Below are positions 1 through 8,644 of a DNA stretch of 64,000 bases, piece after piece. The notes below the pieces were generated by a model. It was not told the DNA's origin. It ran no database searches and saw nothing but the letters and a program-made list of their open reading frames with translations. The stretch is from Phycisphaeraceae bacterium. Its GTDB lineage: Bacteria > Planctomycetota > Phycisphaerae > Phycisphaerales > UBA1924. The DNA is taken from positions 1-64,000 of the forward strand of contig JAHBXG010000002.1 in NCBI GenBank assembly GCA_019636565.1, in the 5' to 3' direction. The stretch's first letter is position 1. Each line of letters starts with the position of its first letter. Position numbers and translations under genes: made by a program.

Positions 1-65
1 AGCGCGATGATCGCGATGACGATGAGAAGTTCGATGAGGGTGAAACCTGGGCGGCGCTGTTTCAT
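1..65 (-). CDS. Pseudopilin-type secreted protein, N-terminal fragment
   Basis: Only the first 21 codons lie in the window; the gene continues beyond position 1. Reading the minus strand from ATG at 65 gives a short basic leader (MKQRRPG) followed by FTLIELLIVIAIIA. This is the type IV prepilin cleavage/methylation motif: the prepilin peptidase cuts after the Gly, and the Glu sits at +5 of the mature protein. A GGAAAGG ribosome-binding site lies about 8 bases upstream of the ATG. Proteins with this N-terminus are type II secretion or type IV pilus-like pseudopilins and are very numerous in planctomycetes. The rest of the protein, and so its specific role, cannot be seen. Confidence 0.85.
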   Translation of the reverse strand, partial: MKQRRPGFTLIELLIVIAIIA

Positions 66-689
66 GACTGAAACCTTTCCGGAGTCGAATCCTTGCTGAC
101 TCCTGCCGCGCTTTCGCGGCCCCTTCCTCGGTGAACTGATTTGCGGATCAAGACGGAGATCAAGAAGACTGAATAAACCCAACCCCCCCACGCACCTACA
201 ACCTTACTACCCCACCACACACCAGACGTTCGGTAAAGACACCCTCAGCATACCAGATTGCGGGCCGCTGTGGTGCGAGAAGGAGCAGAACGAGGGCGGT
301 TCGGAAAGGCCTGACGAACACCAAACTTACGAGCGAAGTTTGGGTCTGTGAAGGGTATGCGCGAGGGTGTGGCGGGATCGAAAAGCCTGCACAAAATGAT
401 CGCTCGGCATCACTTCTTCGCGGAATCTTCGCAGATGAATCCGGGCAAATGAGGGGGGTTCGGCGATAACGCGCGGGCGGACTGGGTGAGAGTGCGGAGA
501 GCACAGGACAAGGCGGAGCAACAAACCCACCCCACGAATCCCACCTTTGGGGACCGGGCTTGAGAGAACGCCAAGCGAATGCAAGCGACGGGCGGAAGTG
601 TGAGGCACACTCAAAGTGGTGATGCTGCGCGCGGCGGATGTTGGCCGCGGGGTGTGCACCAGTGCCAGACCTGCAAGGAGCGAGACGAG
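66..689. other. Intergenic region between divergent genes
   Basis: No convincing gene here. It must hold the start regions of the divergent pseudopilin (minus) and propeller (plus) genes. A perfect 6-bp stem with a 4-base loop lies at 106-121 (gccgcg-cttt-cgcggc), in the presumed leader of the minus gene. A C-rich tract covers about 178-215. Position 564 has a gagagaacg match to the core of the dispersed repeat described elsewhere, but the similarity does not extend. No confident -35/-10 pair was found. Confidence 0.5.
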
Positions 690-1637
690 ATGCCGATCCA
701 GAAGACTTGGAAAACTGTTGCGATTCTCATGGCGGCGGGCGGCGCGCTGTTCGTGGCCCCCGCTGATTCGCACGCGAAGGAAATGCTGGTGTGCGGGTTC
801 GGGACCGACTCGGTGGCGCGGTACGACATGAGCGGGAACTTTCTTGGGAACCTGGACGGCGCGGGAAACCTGTCGGGGCCGCTGGCGGCGCGACTGGGGC
901 CGGATGGGAAGATCTATGTCGTGAGCGAAGGGAACAACCGCATCGTGCGGTACAACGCGAGCACCGGCGCGTTTGTGGACACGTTCGTGTCGGACGCAGG
1001 CTTGAACTCCCCCACGGGCGTGACCTGGGACAAGAACGGGGACATGTACGTCTCGAGTTTCAACGGAAACAAGGTGCGGAAATACAACGGCGCGACGGGC
1101 GCGTACCTGAGCGACTTTGTCACGGCGGGCAGCGGCGGATTGAGCGGCGCGGACAACGGGATGATGTTCGGGCCGGACGGGAATCTGTACGTGCCGAGTT
1201 ACAACAACAATCGCGTGATCCGCTACAACGGCACGACGGGCGCCTCGATGGGGCTGTTCATCTCGAGCGTGAATCGGCCTCGGCAGTTTGAGTGGTTCAA
1301 CGGCGTGCTGTACGTCGCGAGCGAGGGAGCGAACGCGGTGCGCCGGTTCAACGGCACGACGGGCGCGAGCCTGGGCGCGTGGATGGCCACGGGTTCGGGC
1401 GGGCTGAACACGCCGATTGGGATGGCGTTTGGGGGGGATGGTTTTTTGTACGTTGGATCGAGCGGGACGAATCAGATCCTGAAGTACGACGAAAGCACGG
1501 GCGCGTTTGTGGGCGTCTTCACGACGGGGAGCCTGGGGACGTTCCAGTTGCCGGCGTTCATTACGATCATCCCGAGCCCGGGAGGGATGGCGGTGATCGG
1601 ATTCGGCGCGATGATCGCGGCGAGGCGAAGGCGGTAA
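690..1637 (+). CDS. Secreted beta-propeller (NHL-like) protein with PEP-CTERM-like tail
   Basis: A 315-residue protein starting at ATG 690, chosen because AAGGAG lies at 675-680 with good spacing and a signal peptide follows directly (hydrophobic VAILMAAGGALFVAPA, then SHA as a probable cleavage site). The mature part is built from roughly 40-residue repeats of the form 'DGxxYVxSxxxNxVxRYNxxTGAxxxxF', typical of NHL/SMP-30-like beta propellers. The C-terminus has IPSPGG, a short hydrophobic stretch and a final run of arginines. That is the layout of a PEP-CTERM exosortase sorting signal, although the motif is degenerate. A secreted, surface-processed binding protein is likely; its ligand is unknown. 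The stop codon lies inside a repeat that is duplicated just downstream. Confidence 0.8.
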   Translation: MPIQKTWKTVAILMAAGGALFVAPADSHAKEMLVCGFGTDSVARYDMSGNFLGNLDGAGNLSGPLAARLGPDGKIYVVSEGNNRIVRYNASTGAFVDTFVSDAGLNSPTGVTWDKNGDMYVSSFNGNKVRKYNGATGAYLSDFVTAGSGGLSGADNGMMFGPDGNLYVPSYNNNRVIRYNGTTGASMGLFISSVNRPRQFEWFNGVLYVASEGANAVRRFNGTTGASLGAWMATGSGGLNTPIGMAFGGDGFLYVGSSGTNQILKYDESTGAFVGVFTTGSLGTFQLPAFITIIPSPGGMAVIGFGAMIAARRRR

Positions 1638-1733
1638 AGGCGCGAGAGAACGCGGAGTTTGCGGAGAGGGTGGAATCGCGCGGAGGGGAATTGAGTGAAT
1701 AGGAAATGCGCCGCTTTTCACGGCGACGCGGTG
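1630..1733 (+). repeat. Intergenic repeat copy 1 (tandem pair, GAGAGAACGCGGAG family)
   Basis: First of two tandem copies about 104 bases long with a period of 118. It begins GGCGGTAAAGG, which contains the TAA stop of the preceding gene, and carries the core GAGAGAACGCGGAG at 1644-1657. By hand alignment it differs from the second copy at 11 of 104 positions. The same core occurs at several other intergenic places in the window. Confidence 0.8.
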
Positions 1734-1747
1734 ACGGTTCGTTGCCG

Positions 1748-1851
1748 GGCGGTAAAGGCGCGAGAGAACGCGGAGTCTGCGGAGAGGGCGGAGTCGCGCG
1801 GAGAGGAATTGCGTAAATAGAAAACGCGACGCTTTTCACGACGAAGCGGTG
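1748..1851 (+). repeat. Intergenic repeat copy 2 (tandem pair, GAGAGAACGCGGAG family)
   Basis: Second tandem copy, 118 bases after the first, with the core at 1762-1775. It ends at GCGGTG, as copy 1 does. The remaining bases to the start of the next feature (1852-1949) show nothing recognisable. Confidence 0.8.
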
Positions 1852-1949
1852 GAAGGCCACTACGTCGCGACCCTGGGCAGCAGATGGCGCGCGCAGAGCT
1901 TTGCTTCACGCCCGGGCTACGGAACTGAACGACTCCGCCATGAAAGACA

Positions 1950-4900
1950 TCACTTCGCCGGCTTGAAACTCTTGTCGGGTAGCGCGGGCGTCTGAGGCGG
2001 GAGCACCGGCTTTTCCTTGATAAGTTGCTGCAGGTGCGCGATCGCGGCTTCGAGCTGGGCGTCTTTGCCTTCGAAGGTGGCGTGCGGAAGGTTGTCTACT
2101 TCGATATCGGGGACGACGCCCTTGCCTTCCACGAGCCAGATGCCGTCGGGACCGAAGACGCCGGTTTCGCCCGCGCTCGCGACGCCTCCGTCGGAGAGGC
2201 GGTTGTTCATGCTGAGCCAGACCTCGCCCCCCCAGGTGCGTGTGCCGATCACCTTGCCAAGCCCGAGACGCTTGAAGCCTTCGGAGAAGGCTTCGCCGTC
2301 GGAGGCTGTAAAGGCATCGGCGAGGACGACCATGTGGCCCCGGAACGCGAACTGCATGTTCCAGGTATCGGGCTGGCCGACGCGGGCGTTCCAAAACATC
2401 CAGGCCTTGCGGAGCAGGGCGCCGAGGATCCAGGAGTCGATGTTGCCGCCGGTGTTGCGGCGGACATCGATGATGAGGCCGGCGCGGTTGTAGACGGGGA
2501 AGAAGTTCTTGGCCCAGCGACCGATCTCGCCGCCTCCCATGTTGCGGAGGTGAACGTAGCCGATTTCAGCGTTGCCCTTTTTCTCGACTTCGAGACGGCG
2601 GGTGTATTCCCACGAAGAGTAGCGGAGATCCGCGGCTTCGTTGCCGGAGATTGGAGTGACGATGACGTCGCGGGATTCGGCGCCGGAGGCGGGCTTCACG
2701 CGGAGGAGAACCTGCTGATTGGCCTTGCCCCGCAGGAGCGAGGAAGGATCGGCGACGTTGGCGAGCGAGATGCCGTTGATCTGCTCGATCAGGTCGCCAT
2801 TTCCGACATCAACCCCCGGGCGGGCGAGGGGTGGGACGGAGCCGGGCTCATCGGGATCGAAGTCGAAGATGTGCTGGACGCGCCAACCTGATTTTTCTCG
2901 AGACATCTCGGCGCCGAGGAACGCGTTGGCGATATCGTCGGCGGAATCGCGGATATCGCCGCCCCGGACGAAGTGATGGAGCGTGGAGAGTTCGCCGGAG
3001 AGCTGGGCAAGGATGTCGTTGAGTTCGGCGCGGGTGCGGACGCGATCGACGAGGGGCGCGTACTTGGCCTTCATGGCGGGCCAATCAACGCCGTGCATGT
3101 TGGTGGCGTAGAAGAAATCGCGGAGGAGGCGCCACGCGTCGACATACATCTGCTTCCACTCGATCGCGGGCGTGAGGCTGAACTTCCATTTGGTAAGGTC
3201 AACGCTCTTGCCGTCGAAATCGGCGGGCGCGACGTTGGCATCGACGATGAAGAGTGTCGCCGGACCGCCGGGGCCCTGCTTCTGGATGAAGAGTTTCTTG
3301 CGATCGTGCGAGAGTTCGTAACGGCGAATGTCGGAGGCGACGGTCTTGGTTTCGATCTTCTCGTTGCCGATGTTGACGCCGATGAGGTTGGTCTTGGTAT
3401 CGCCCCGGGTGAAATCGGTGAAGAAAAGAGACTTCTCGGTGATGCTGAGGTTGCCGTAATTGCTGGCGGGAAGGGGGACTTCTTCGAGACGGGACTGAAT
3501 GCCATCGAGGTCGATGATGACTTCGGGCGCGGGCTTCTCGGCCTTCTTGTCATCCTTCTTCTCGTCCGCCGGCTTTTCGCCGTCAGACTTGGCTTCATCC
3601 TTCTTTTCGTCTTTCTTGTCTTCCTTCTTGTCTTCCTTTTTGGCGTCGTCTTTCTTGCCGGGGTTCAGTTCATCGTTCGGACGCCACGGAGAACGCTGCT
3701 CCTTCTTGAGCGCGACGACGTAGACTTTGGTGCGCTTATCGAAGTGCGGCTGGGGCGCGAGCGGGCCCCACGGGCTTTGCACCGTGGACTGGAAGTTGCG
3801 ATCGCTTAGCAGGTATAGCCACTTTCCATCCGGACTGAAAACGGGGCTGGCGCTGTCGAAGCGGTCGGTGGTAATGGGCGTCGTCTGGCCGGTGGTGACC
3901 GAATACAGGTTGATCACGCCGTTGGCATTCGCCGCGGGCGCGGCAAAGGCGATCCACTTGGAATCGGCCGACCAGGAGACATCGCCAATGTCGCCGTTCT
4001 TGTTCTGCACGATGGTTTTGGTGGTCTTGGATTCGATATCGGTGATAAAGAGTTTCTGGTTCTTGTCGGTGTGGGCGATGAATTTGCCATCGGGGCTGGG
4101 GATGATGGAAAAGCGGAGGATCTCGCTGTCATTGGTGATTTGTGTTGGCTCTCCGACACCGTTGGCGGGGAGTTTCCAGATTTCGACCTCGCCCGAGGCG
4201 TCGCTGAACGCGAGGAGCGACTTGCCGTCGGGAAGGAAGGTGGCATCGCGGAACCGCGTGCCGGACTTCTGCGTGACATCCACAAAGCGGCCCTGCTTGG
4301 CGGGCGCGACGAAGACCTGGCCGCGGGCGGTGAGCGCGACGCGATCGCCGTTTGGAGAGACGGAAGTGGAAGCAATTGCCTTTGCCGGTTCTTTGATCCA
4401 GTCCTCTCGCATCTGGTCGAAGTCGCTGGAAATCTGGATCGGGATCTGGGTGTTGTTGCCGCTGGCGAGGTCGAGAAGCCAGATATCGGCGCCGTGCTGG
4501 TAGACGATGCGGCCGTTATCAAGGTCGGGCGAGGCGACGTCGTATTCGGTGTGCTTGGAGTGTTGTTTGAGATCCTTGCCGTTCTGGTCCATGGACCAGA
4601 TGTTCATGATGCCGTCGCGGTCCGTCGCGAAATAGACACGGCCCTGCCAGAACATCGCGTCTTTGCTGGTACCGGGGTAGTCGGTGGTCAGCGGCGTGGC
4701 TTCCGCATCGCCCGTACCGAACTTCCACAGTTGCTGGATGAAGCCGCCCTGGTAGCGTTTGGTGTTGCTGCCCTGGAATGGCAGCCGCGTGAAAAAGAGC
4801 GTCTTGCCGTCATCGGAATAGACACCCTGATCGGCCTCGTAGAGCGGCACGCGCTCGATGGCGGCGGCTTCAACCGGATCGGCTTCGCGAACGCGGGGAG

Positions 4901-5333
4901 TGAACGCGACAAGTTGGCTCGAAGGAAGCGTGGCGAACTCACGGGTGGAGTACATCACTTTGCCGGATGGCGACCAGCCGACAAAGGTGACACGCGAGGC
5001 GCCGTAGGTCTGGCGGACGGGCAGGCCGCCGTCGATGGGCATGGTGTAGATCTCGCCGGGGCCCTCGTACGAGCCGACGAAGGCGATGGTTTTGCCGTCG
5101 GGCGAAATGGCGGGATTGCTTTCCTCTCCGGAACCGGTGGTCAGTCGAGTCGCGCTGCCCCCGGCGACAGGAACTTTCCAGAGATCGCCTTCGCTGACGA
5201 AGACGATGGTGTCGCCGTGGATGGCGGGCTGGCGGTAGTAGCCGTGAGTGGATGGGTTGGGGTTGGGGCCCGGGGTTTGGGCGAGGGCGAGGGACGGGAT
5301 CGTGATGAGGAGGGTGGCGGCGAGGGATCGCAT
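1950..5333 (-). CDS. Tricorn-type protease (S41 family) with N-terminal beta propeller
   Basis: A 1127-residue protein. The start at 5333 is chosen because a signal peptide follows at once (MRSLAATLLITIPSLALAQ). Residues about 30-570 are WD/TolB-like propeller repeats (many 'SPDGK' motifs). A highly charged Lys/Asp/Glu linker follows, then a Tricorn core domain, a PDZ domain (around 835-880) and the S41 peptidase fold. The probable nucleophile is Ser1011 in TASDGE, the catalytic His is H786, and Glu1069 (LVEGKGVVPDI) matches the charge-relay Glu. The position of Tricorn Ser745, next to the His, is Leu785 here. Tricorn degrades peptides released by larger proteases; this copy, with a signal peptide, would act in the periplasm or outside the cell. 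Confidence 0.93.
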   Translation of the reverse strand: MRSLAATLLITIPSLALAQTPGPNPNPSTHGYYRQPAIHGDTIVFVSEGDLWKVPVAGGSATRLTTGSGEESNPAISPDGKTIAFVGSYEGPGEIYTMPIDGGLPVRQTYGASRVTFVGWSPSGKVMYSTREFATLPSSQLVAFTPRVREADPVEAAAIERVPLYEADQGVYSDDGKTLFFTRLPFQGSNTKRYQGGFIQQLWKFGTGDAEATPLTTDYPGTSKDAMFWQGRVYFATDRDGIMNIWSMDQNGKDLKQHSKHTEYDVASPDLDNGRIVYQHGADIWLLDLASGNNTQIPIQISSDFDQMREDWIKEPAKAIASTSVSPNGDRVALTARGQVFVAPAKQGRFVDVTQKSGTRFRDATFLPDGKSLLAFSDASGEVEIWKLPANGVGEPTQITNDSEILRFSIIPSPDGKFIAHTDKNQKLFITDIESKTTKTIVQNKNGDIGDVSWSADSKWIAFAAPAANANGVINLYSVTTGQTTPITTDRFDSASPVFSPDGKWLYLLSDRNFQSTVQSPWGPLAPQPHFDKRTKVYVVALKKEQRSPWRPNDELNPGKKDDAKKEDKKEDKKDEKKDEAKSDGEKPADEKKDDKKAEKPAPEVIIDLDGIQSRLEEVPLPASNYGNLSITEKSLFFTDFTRGDTKTNLIGVNIGNEKIETKTVASDIRRYELSHDRKKLFIQKQGPGGPATLFIVDANVAPADFDGKSVDLTKWKFSLTPAIEWKQMYVDAWRLLRDFFYATNMHGVDWPAMKAKYAPLVDRVRTRAELNDILAQLSGELSTLHHFVRGGDIRDSADDIANAFLGAEMSREKSGWRVQHIFDFDPDEPGSVPPLARPGVDVGNGDLIEQINGISLANVADPSSLLRGKANQQVLLRVKPASGAESRDVIVTPISGNEAADLRYSSWEYTRRLEVEKKGNAEIGYVHLRNMGGGEIGRWAKNFFPVYNRAGLIIDVRRNTGGNIDSWILGALLRKAWMFWNARVGQPDTWNMQFAFRGHMVVLADAFTASDGEAFSEGFKRLGLGKVIGTRTWGGEVWLSMNNRLSDGGVASAGETGVFGPDGIWLVEGKGVVPDIEVDNLPHATFEGKDAQLEAAIAHLQQLIKEKPVLPPQTPALPDKSFKPAK

Positions 5334-5493
5334 GGGAGAGGGGGCTCCGGGGTAGATATGGGAAGAGTACCGGGTTTGGGGGCGGAAGTTGCTGCCGCGA
5401 CCCGCGATCCCGAGCGAGGGCTGCATGGTCGCAAGAAATGGCGCCGCGCGATGAATGGCGGCAGCCAATCGCGAGAAAGTTGCGCCCGCCCCT

Positions 5494-5518
5494 AAGCCCC
5501 TCCGTCGGGGAGGGGCTT
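5494..5518. terminator. Hairpin after NTF2-like gene, possible terminator
   Basis: A perfect 10-bp stem (aagcccctcc / ggaggggctt) with a 5-base loop, between two minus-strand genes. It lies 12-36 bases beyond the stop of the NTF2-like gene. The T tract (TTTT) is on the plus side only, so for minus-strand transcripts it lacks a U tail. Confidence 0.5.
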
Positions 5519-5529
5519 TTGAGCGCCGA

Positions 5530-5928
5530 CTACGGAAGCGAGATCGCGCGATGAACCAATGCCGTGTCGGTGTATTGGCGGAAGCGGGTGATGCGACTGT
5601 CTTTTACGTCGTAAACATGTGCAAAGGCGGCCGAGAGTTGCTTGTTGGTGACCTTGTTCGTGCCTTCGTAGACGCCGATTGCAATGACCGTGTTGCCGGC
5701 GTCGTGCCATTCGGTGACGCGGGCGCTCCAGTTGTCCCAGTCCCGTCGGAATTGAGAGAGGACATCATCGAGGACGTGGGCGGCGCCCTTGTGGAGACCA
5801 CCCCCAGGGAAGCCTTCGTTCTGGATCCACTCGATGTCGGGGTGGAGAATGGAGAGAATGCGCTCGCGATCGCGCGAGGCGAAGGCGGTGTAGAGGGATT
5901 GGACGAGGGTGAGGTTCGAGGGGGACAT
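5530..5928 (-). CDS. NTF2-like (SnoaL/ketosteroid isomerase-type) protein
   Basis: A 132-residue protein with the length and layout of the SnoaL-like NTF2 superfamily: an N-terminal helix (NLTLVQSLYTAFASRD), then 'ILHPDIEWIQ', a glycine-rich loop, and the usual beta strands ending 'ITRFRQYTDTALV'. Family members form a cone-shaped fold and range from isomerases and hydrolases to non-catalytic ligand binders. The catalytic type cannot be told from sequence. It stands between the Tricorn protease and AMP nucleosidase genes on the same strand, with gaps of over 100 bases on each side, so it is probably not tightly co-transcribed. Confidence 0.85.
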   Translation of the reverse strand: MSPSNLTLVQSLYTAFASRDRERILSILHPDIEWIQNEGFPGGGLHKGAAHVLDDVLSQFRRDWDNWSARVTEWHDAGNTVIAIGVYEGTNKVTNKQLSAAFAHVYDVKDSRITRFRQYTDTALVHRAISLP

Positions 5929-6036
5929 GCCGCAAGTTACGAAGGGAGCAGACCGGAGTTCGCGAATGAAGAGGCTGCGTCGGGCACTTCGTTTCCGGCT
6001 CGTTGTGGACCATCGGATCCGATGGATCGCAACCGG

Positions 6037-6825
6037 CTATTCGTATCTCAGATGCTTCACGCTCTCCCCGCTATCGCGGAGGTCGATGAGGGCGTCGATA
6101 CCAATGTCGAGGTGCTTCTTGACGAAGCTTTCGCTGACATGGCGGTCGCTTTCGCCGGTCTTGACGCCTTCGGGGCTCATGGGATTGTCGCTGACGAGCA
6201 GGAGCGCGCCCTTGGGGATCGAGTTCACGAAGCCGACCATGAACAGCGTGGCCGTTTCCATGTCGATGCCGATAGCGCGGATCTGGCGGAGGTAATCCTT
6301 GAACTTTTCATCGTGCTCCCAGACGCGCCGGTTGGTGGTGTAGACGGTACCGGTCCAGTAGTCGCACTTGTGCTCGACGATGGCGGTGGAGACAGCGCGC
6401 TGGAGACGGAATGACGGGAGCGCGGGAACCTCCGGGGGCATGTACTCGTTGCTGGTGCCCTCGCCCCGGATCGCGGCGATTGGCAACACGAAGTCTCCGA
6501 GTTTGGTTTTCTTGAGTCCGCCGCACTTGCCAAGAAAGAGAACCGCATCGGGCTCGACGGCGCTGAGCAGGTCCATCGTGGTCGCGGCCATCGCGGAACC
6601 CATGCCGAAATTCACAATGGAGAGATTCTCACCCGGCGTGCCCGCAGCCCCGGTCGCGGTCTGCATCGGCCGATCGCGTCCCAAAACCTCGACGCCGAAG
6701 CGGGTCGCGAAGGCCTCGACGTAGCTTGCGAAGTTCGTCAGGAGGATGTACTTGCCCCACTGATCGAGGGGGCGGCCGGTGTAGCGGACGAGCCAGTCGC
6801 GGACGATGTCGGCTTTGGTTTTCAT
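6037..6825 (-). CDS. amn: AMP nucleosidase (short form)
   Basis: A 262-residue protein of the nucleoside phosphorylase superfamily, closest in layout to the short AMP nucleosidases that hydrolyse AMP to adenine and ribose 5-phosphate. The N-terminus (KTKADIVRDWLVRYTG, then GKYILLTNFASYV) is characteristic. Later motifs include NFGMGSAMAATTMDLL, the glycine-rich LGKCGGLK, and the nucleobase/ribose-binding GIDMETATLF, with a conserved VSDNP. The start at 6825 fits the family N-terminus; a GGAGGG immediately precedes it with unusually short spacing. An in-frame open stretch continues upstream, but it does not resemble protein and runs through an intergenic repeat and the neighbouring divergent gene. 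Confidence 0.9.
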   Translation of the reverse strand: MKTKADIVRDWLVRYTGRPLDQWGKYILLTNFASYVEAFATRFGVEVLGRDRPMQTATGAAGTPGENLSIVNFGMGSAMAATTMDLLSAVEPDAVLFLGKCGGLKKTKLGDFVLPIAAIRGEGTSNEYMPPEVPALPSFRLQRAVSTAIVEHKCDYWTGTVYTTNRRVWEHDEKFKDYLRQIRAIGIDMETATLFMVGFVNSIPKGALLLVSDNPMSPEGVKTGESDRHVSESFVKKHLDIGIDALIDLRDSGESVKHLRYE

Positions 6826-6842
6826 CCCTCCACAGGATACGG

Positions 6843-6895
6843 GGAGAGAACGCGGAGGGCGCGGAGAAAGAGGAGGTGCGCGGAGGGGAAAGAAG
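6843..6895 (+). repeat. Dispersed GAGAGAACGCGGAG-type repeat copy
   Basis: A copy of the dispersed purine-rich repeat, with the core GAGAGAACGCGGAG at 6844-6857 followed by GCGCGGAGAAAG and TGCGCGGAGGGGAA. These parallel the same parts of the tandem pair at 1630-1851. It lies in the gap between two divergent genes. Confidence 0.65.
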
Positions 6896-7029
6896 GCCTT
6901 CAACTCCAGAGGCTCGAACAGCTCAAAGCAGAAGCGCGTGGGTTTTCCAAATGCTTGTGATGTGAAGGAAGGCATCGAGGCATGAGGCATCGAGGCGAAA
7001 GACAATCGCTGAGTTGATACGCTCGCGGC

Positions 7030-7878
7030 ATGCATCCACTGCTCTGGCTTTTCGTCGCGTGCGTGGTCGGGCTCATGCTGTCGGCGATCGTGTTTCACCT
7101 CCTGGCCCGCATGGGGACTTTGGGCAACGCGATTTGCGATGCATGCGCGAAGGGATATCTGCTTGACATCGTCGTGTTCTATTTCTGCCACGGGCCGTGG
7201 GTTGCGGCGATCGTGCTCTGGTTGAAAATGGAGCGGCCGATGCAGGGGCTTGCACCGCGGTCGTTCGCCTCGTTCGCCGCGCTGCTGGGAACAGCGGTTC
7301 TCGCTCAGATGGTGACGCTGGTCCTCTGGTCCTGGATGCACGAGGCGATGAACCCGGGCGTGCGCAAAGGACCCCGTATCGTCAGCACGCTCAACCGAAA
7401 AGTTGGCTGGTTCCGCAATCACGCGGCGGTCTGGTGGACGGCGTGGGCGGTACCGCTCTTCACGATCGTCCGGATCGCGGAGATATTGCTCTATCCCCCA
7501 CTGCACTGGCTGGTGCGCTTGCCGCAATACAACGTGAACGAGTGGATCAACATCAGCCGCCACAAGTTCAGCGGGCTGGTGGGGTACGACCTGATCTGGT
7601 GTCTTTATTGCGATTGGATGACAGGTGTGTGGAGCCTGGGCACCGAAATGCTCCGGAACGTCGAGTCGTTCTGGTGCCCGATCAGGTACACCTCGCCGGA
7701 GAAATGCGAAAAGTGCTGTGTGGACTTTCCGGATATCAACGGAGGCTGGGTCGATGCGAAAGGCACCATCGCGGATGTCGCGGTTCTGCTGGAAAAGAAA
7801 TACCCCGGGCCGGGAGGCGAGAACGGCTGGTTTGGGCATCCTTCGCGCGTCGAACTGACGATTCGAAAGACCGACTAA
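7030..7878 (+). CDS. Polytopic membrane protein of unknown function
   Basis: A 282-residue protein I do not recognise. The first 170 residues contain about four hydrophobic segments (around 4-25, 43-65, 79-103 and 135-160). The remaining hydrophilic part holds several tryptophans and cysteines, including a compact CEKCC cluster near residue 225 and 'CLYCDW' near 197, which could bind metal or form disulfides. Cysteine content is high for this window. The start is the ATG at 7030, with no good ribosome-binding site. It is divergent from the AMP nucleosidase gene. Codon use matches its neighbours, so I take it as a real conserved hypothetical gene. Confidence 0.7.
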   Translation: MHPLLWLFVACVVGLMLSAIVFHLLARMGTLGNAICDACAKGYLLDIVVFYFCHGPWVAAIVLWLKMERPMQGLAPRSFASFAALLGTAVLAQMVTLVLWSWMHEAMNPGVRKGPRIVSTLNRKVGWFRNHAAVWWTAWAVPLFTIVRIAEILLYPPLHWLVRLPQYNVNEWINISRHKFSGLVGYDLIWCLYCDWMTGVWSLGTEMLRNVESFWCPIRYTSPEKCEKCCVDFPDINGGWVDAKGTIADVAVLLEKKYPGPGGENGWFGHPSRVELTIRKTD

Positions 7879-8124
7879 TTCGGTCTCGCGACGGTCAGCC
7901 GAATGTTTGCCGTCGCAATTGGGGAGTTCAGTAGACCCGAAATGAGGGGTTCTGCCCTGAATCGGGTCCGCATTGGTGCGGGATTCAGAGAGAACACGTC
8001 GGAGTGCGGGTTCCCTTCACGGGACGGCGCGACAATTGCGTCGATCTTCGATGCAGGCCGCGGCAATCGCTGGGATGCACCGCGCGGAGGCCCGAGCAAG
8101 CGGCTTTGCATTCGGAGAAAGACC

Positions 8125-8562
8125 ATGTCATCGATTCCTGGGGTTTCTTCTTCGGTTTCGCAATTGCAGACCCTGCGTCAGGGCGATCCGCAGGAGCAGC
8201 AGCGCAAAGCGGACTTTGAGAAAGCCCTGATTGCTGGCGGAGCGGATCCCGCGCAGGTCGAAGCGATTCAGTCGCAGATCCGGAAGGCGATCGCAGAAGC
8301 CGTCAAGAACGGCGGCACGCCGAACGGGCAGCGCCCTGATCCGAGCACCGTGAAGAACGTAATCGACGGTGTATTGAAAGCGAATGGCATCGACTCGACC
8401 AAGTTCAAGGAATCGCTCGAAGCCTCACACGCCGCGGGCGGCGCACACAAGGGCCATAAGCACGGCGGGCACCACAAGAACGGCCAAGGCGTTCCGGAAA
8501 CCGCCGCAACGCCGGTGCAGGACGACCCTTCGAAGGGAAATGAAATCGATATCGCGGCCTAG
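8125..8562 (+). CDS. Small hypothetical His-rich protein
   Basis: A 145-residue hydrophilic protein with no signal peptide or membrane segment. The start at ATG 8125 is chosen because GGAGA lies at 8113-8117. The N-terminal half is Ser/Gln-rich and helical, followed by 'DPAQVEAIQSQIRKAIAEAV'. Near residue 115 there is a His/Lys/Gly-rich patch (HKGHKHGGHHKNG) that could bind a transition metal. I recognise no family. A strong intrinsic terminator follows at 8599-8632, which supports a genuine transcription unit. Confidence 0.65.
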   Translation: MSSIPGVSSSVSQLQTLRQGDPQEQQRKADFEKALIAGGADPAQVEAIQSQIRKAIAEAVKNGGTPNGQRPDPSTVKNVIDGVLKANGIDSTKFKESLEASHAAGGAHKGHKHGGHHKNGQGVPETAATPVQDDPSKGNEIDIAA

Positions 8563-8598
8563 GCCTCTGCGAAATCGCAACCACGATCCAGGAGCATC

Positions 8599-8632
8599 GC
8601 CGCGGCACAAGAGTGTCGCGGCTTGTTTTTTT
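8599..8632 (+). terminator. Intrinsic terminator
   Basis: A 10-bp stem (gccgcggcac / gtgtcgcggc, with one G-U pair) closed by the loop aaga and followed by TTGTTTTTTT. It lies 36 bases after the stop of the His-rich protein gene, on the same strand. Confidence 0.9.
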
Positions 8633-8644
8633 GGAGGCGTGAGC

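Noticed and set aside
564..590. A further repeat copy before the beta-propeller gene
   Set aside because: Only about nine core bases match; the following GCGGAG units are absent.
327..1721. A 464-codon minus-strand frame over the beta-propeller gene
   Set aside because: Arg/His-rich antisense shadow that runs through the intergenic repeat.
4071..5495. A 474-codon plus-strand frame over the Tricorn propeller
   Set aside because: Shadow of the minus-strand gene; it has no start signals or domain.
6826..7839. A 5' extension of the AMP nucleosidase frame by 338 codons
   Set aside because: It is antisense to the membrane protein gene, runs through an intergenic repeat, and the AMP nucleosidase family begins at 6825.
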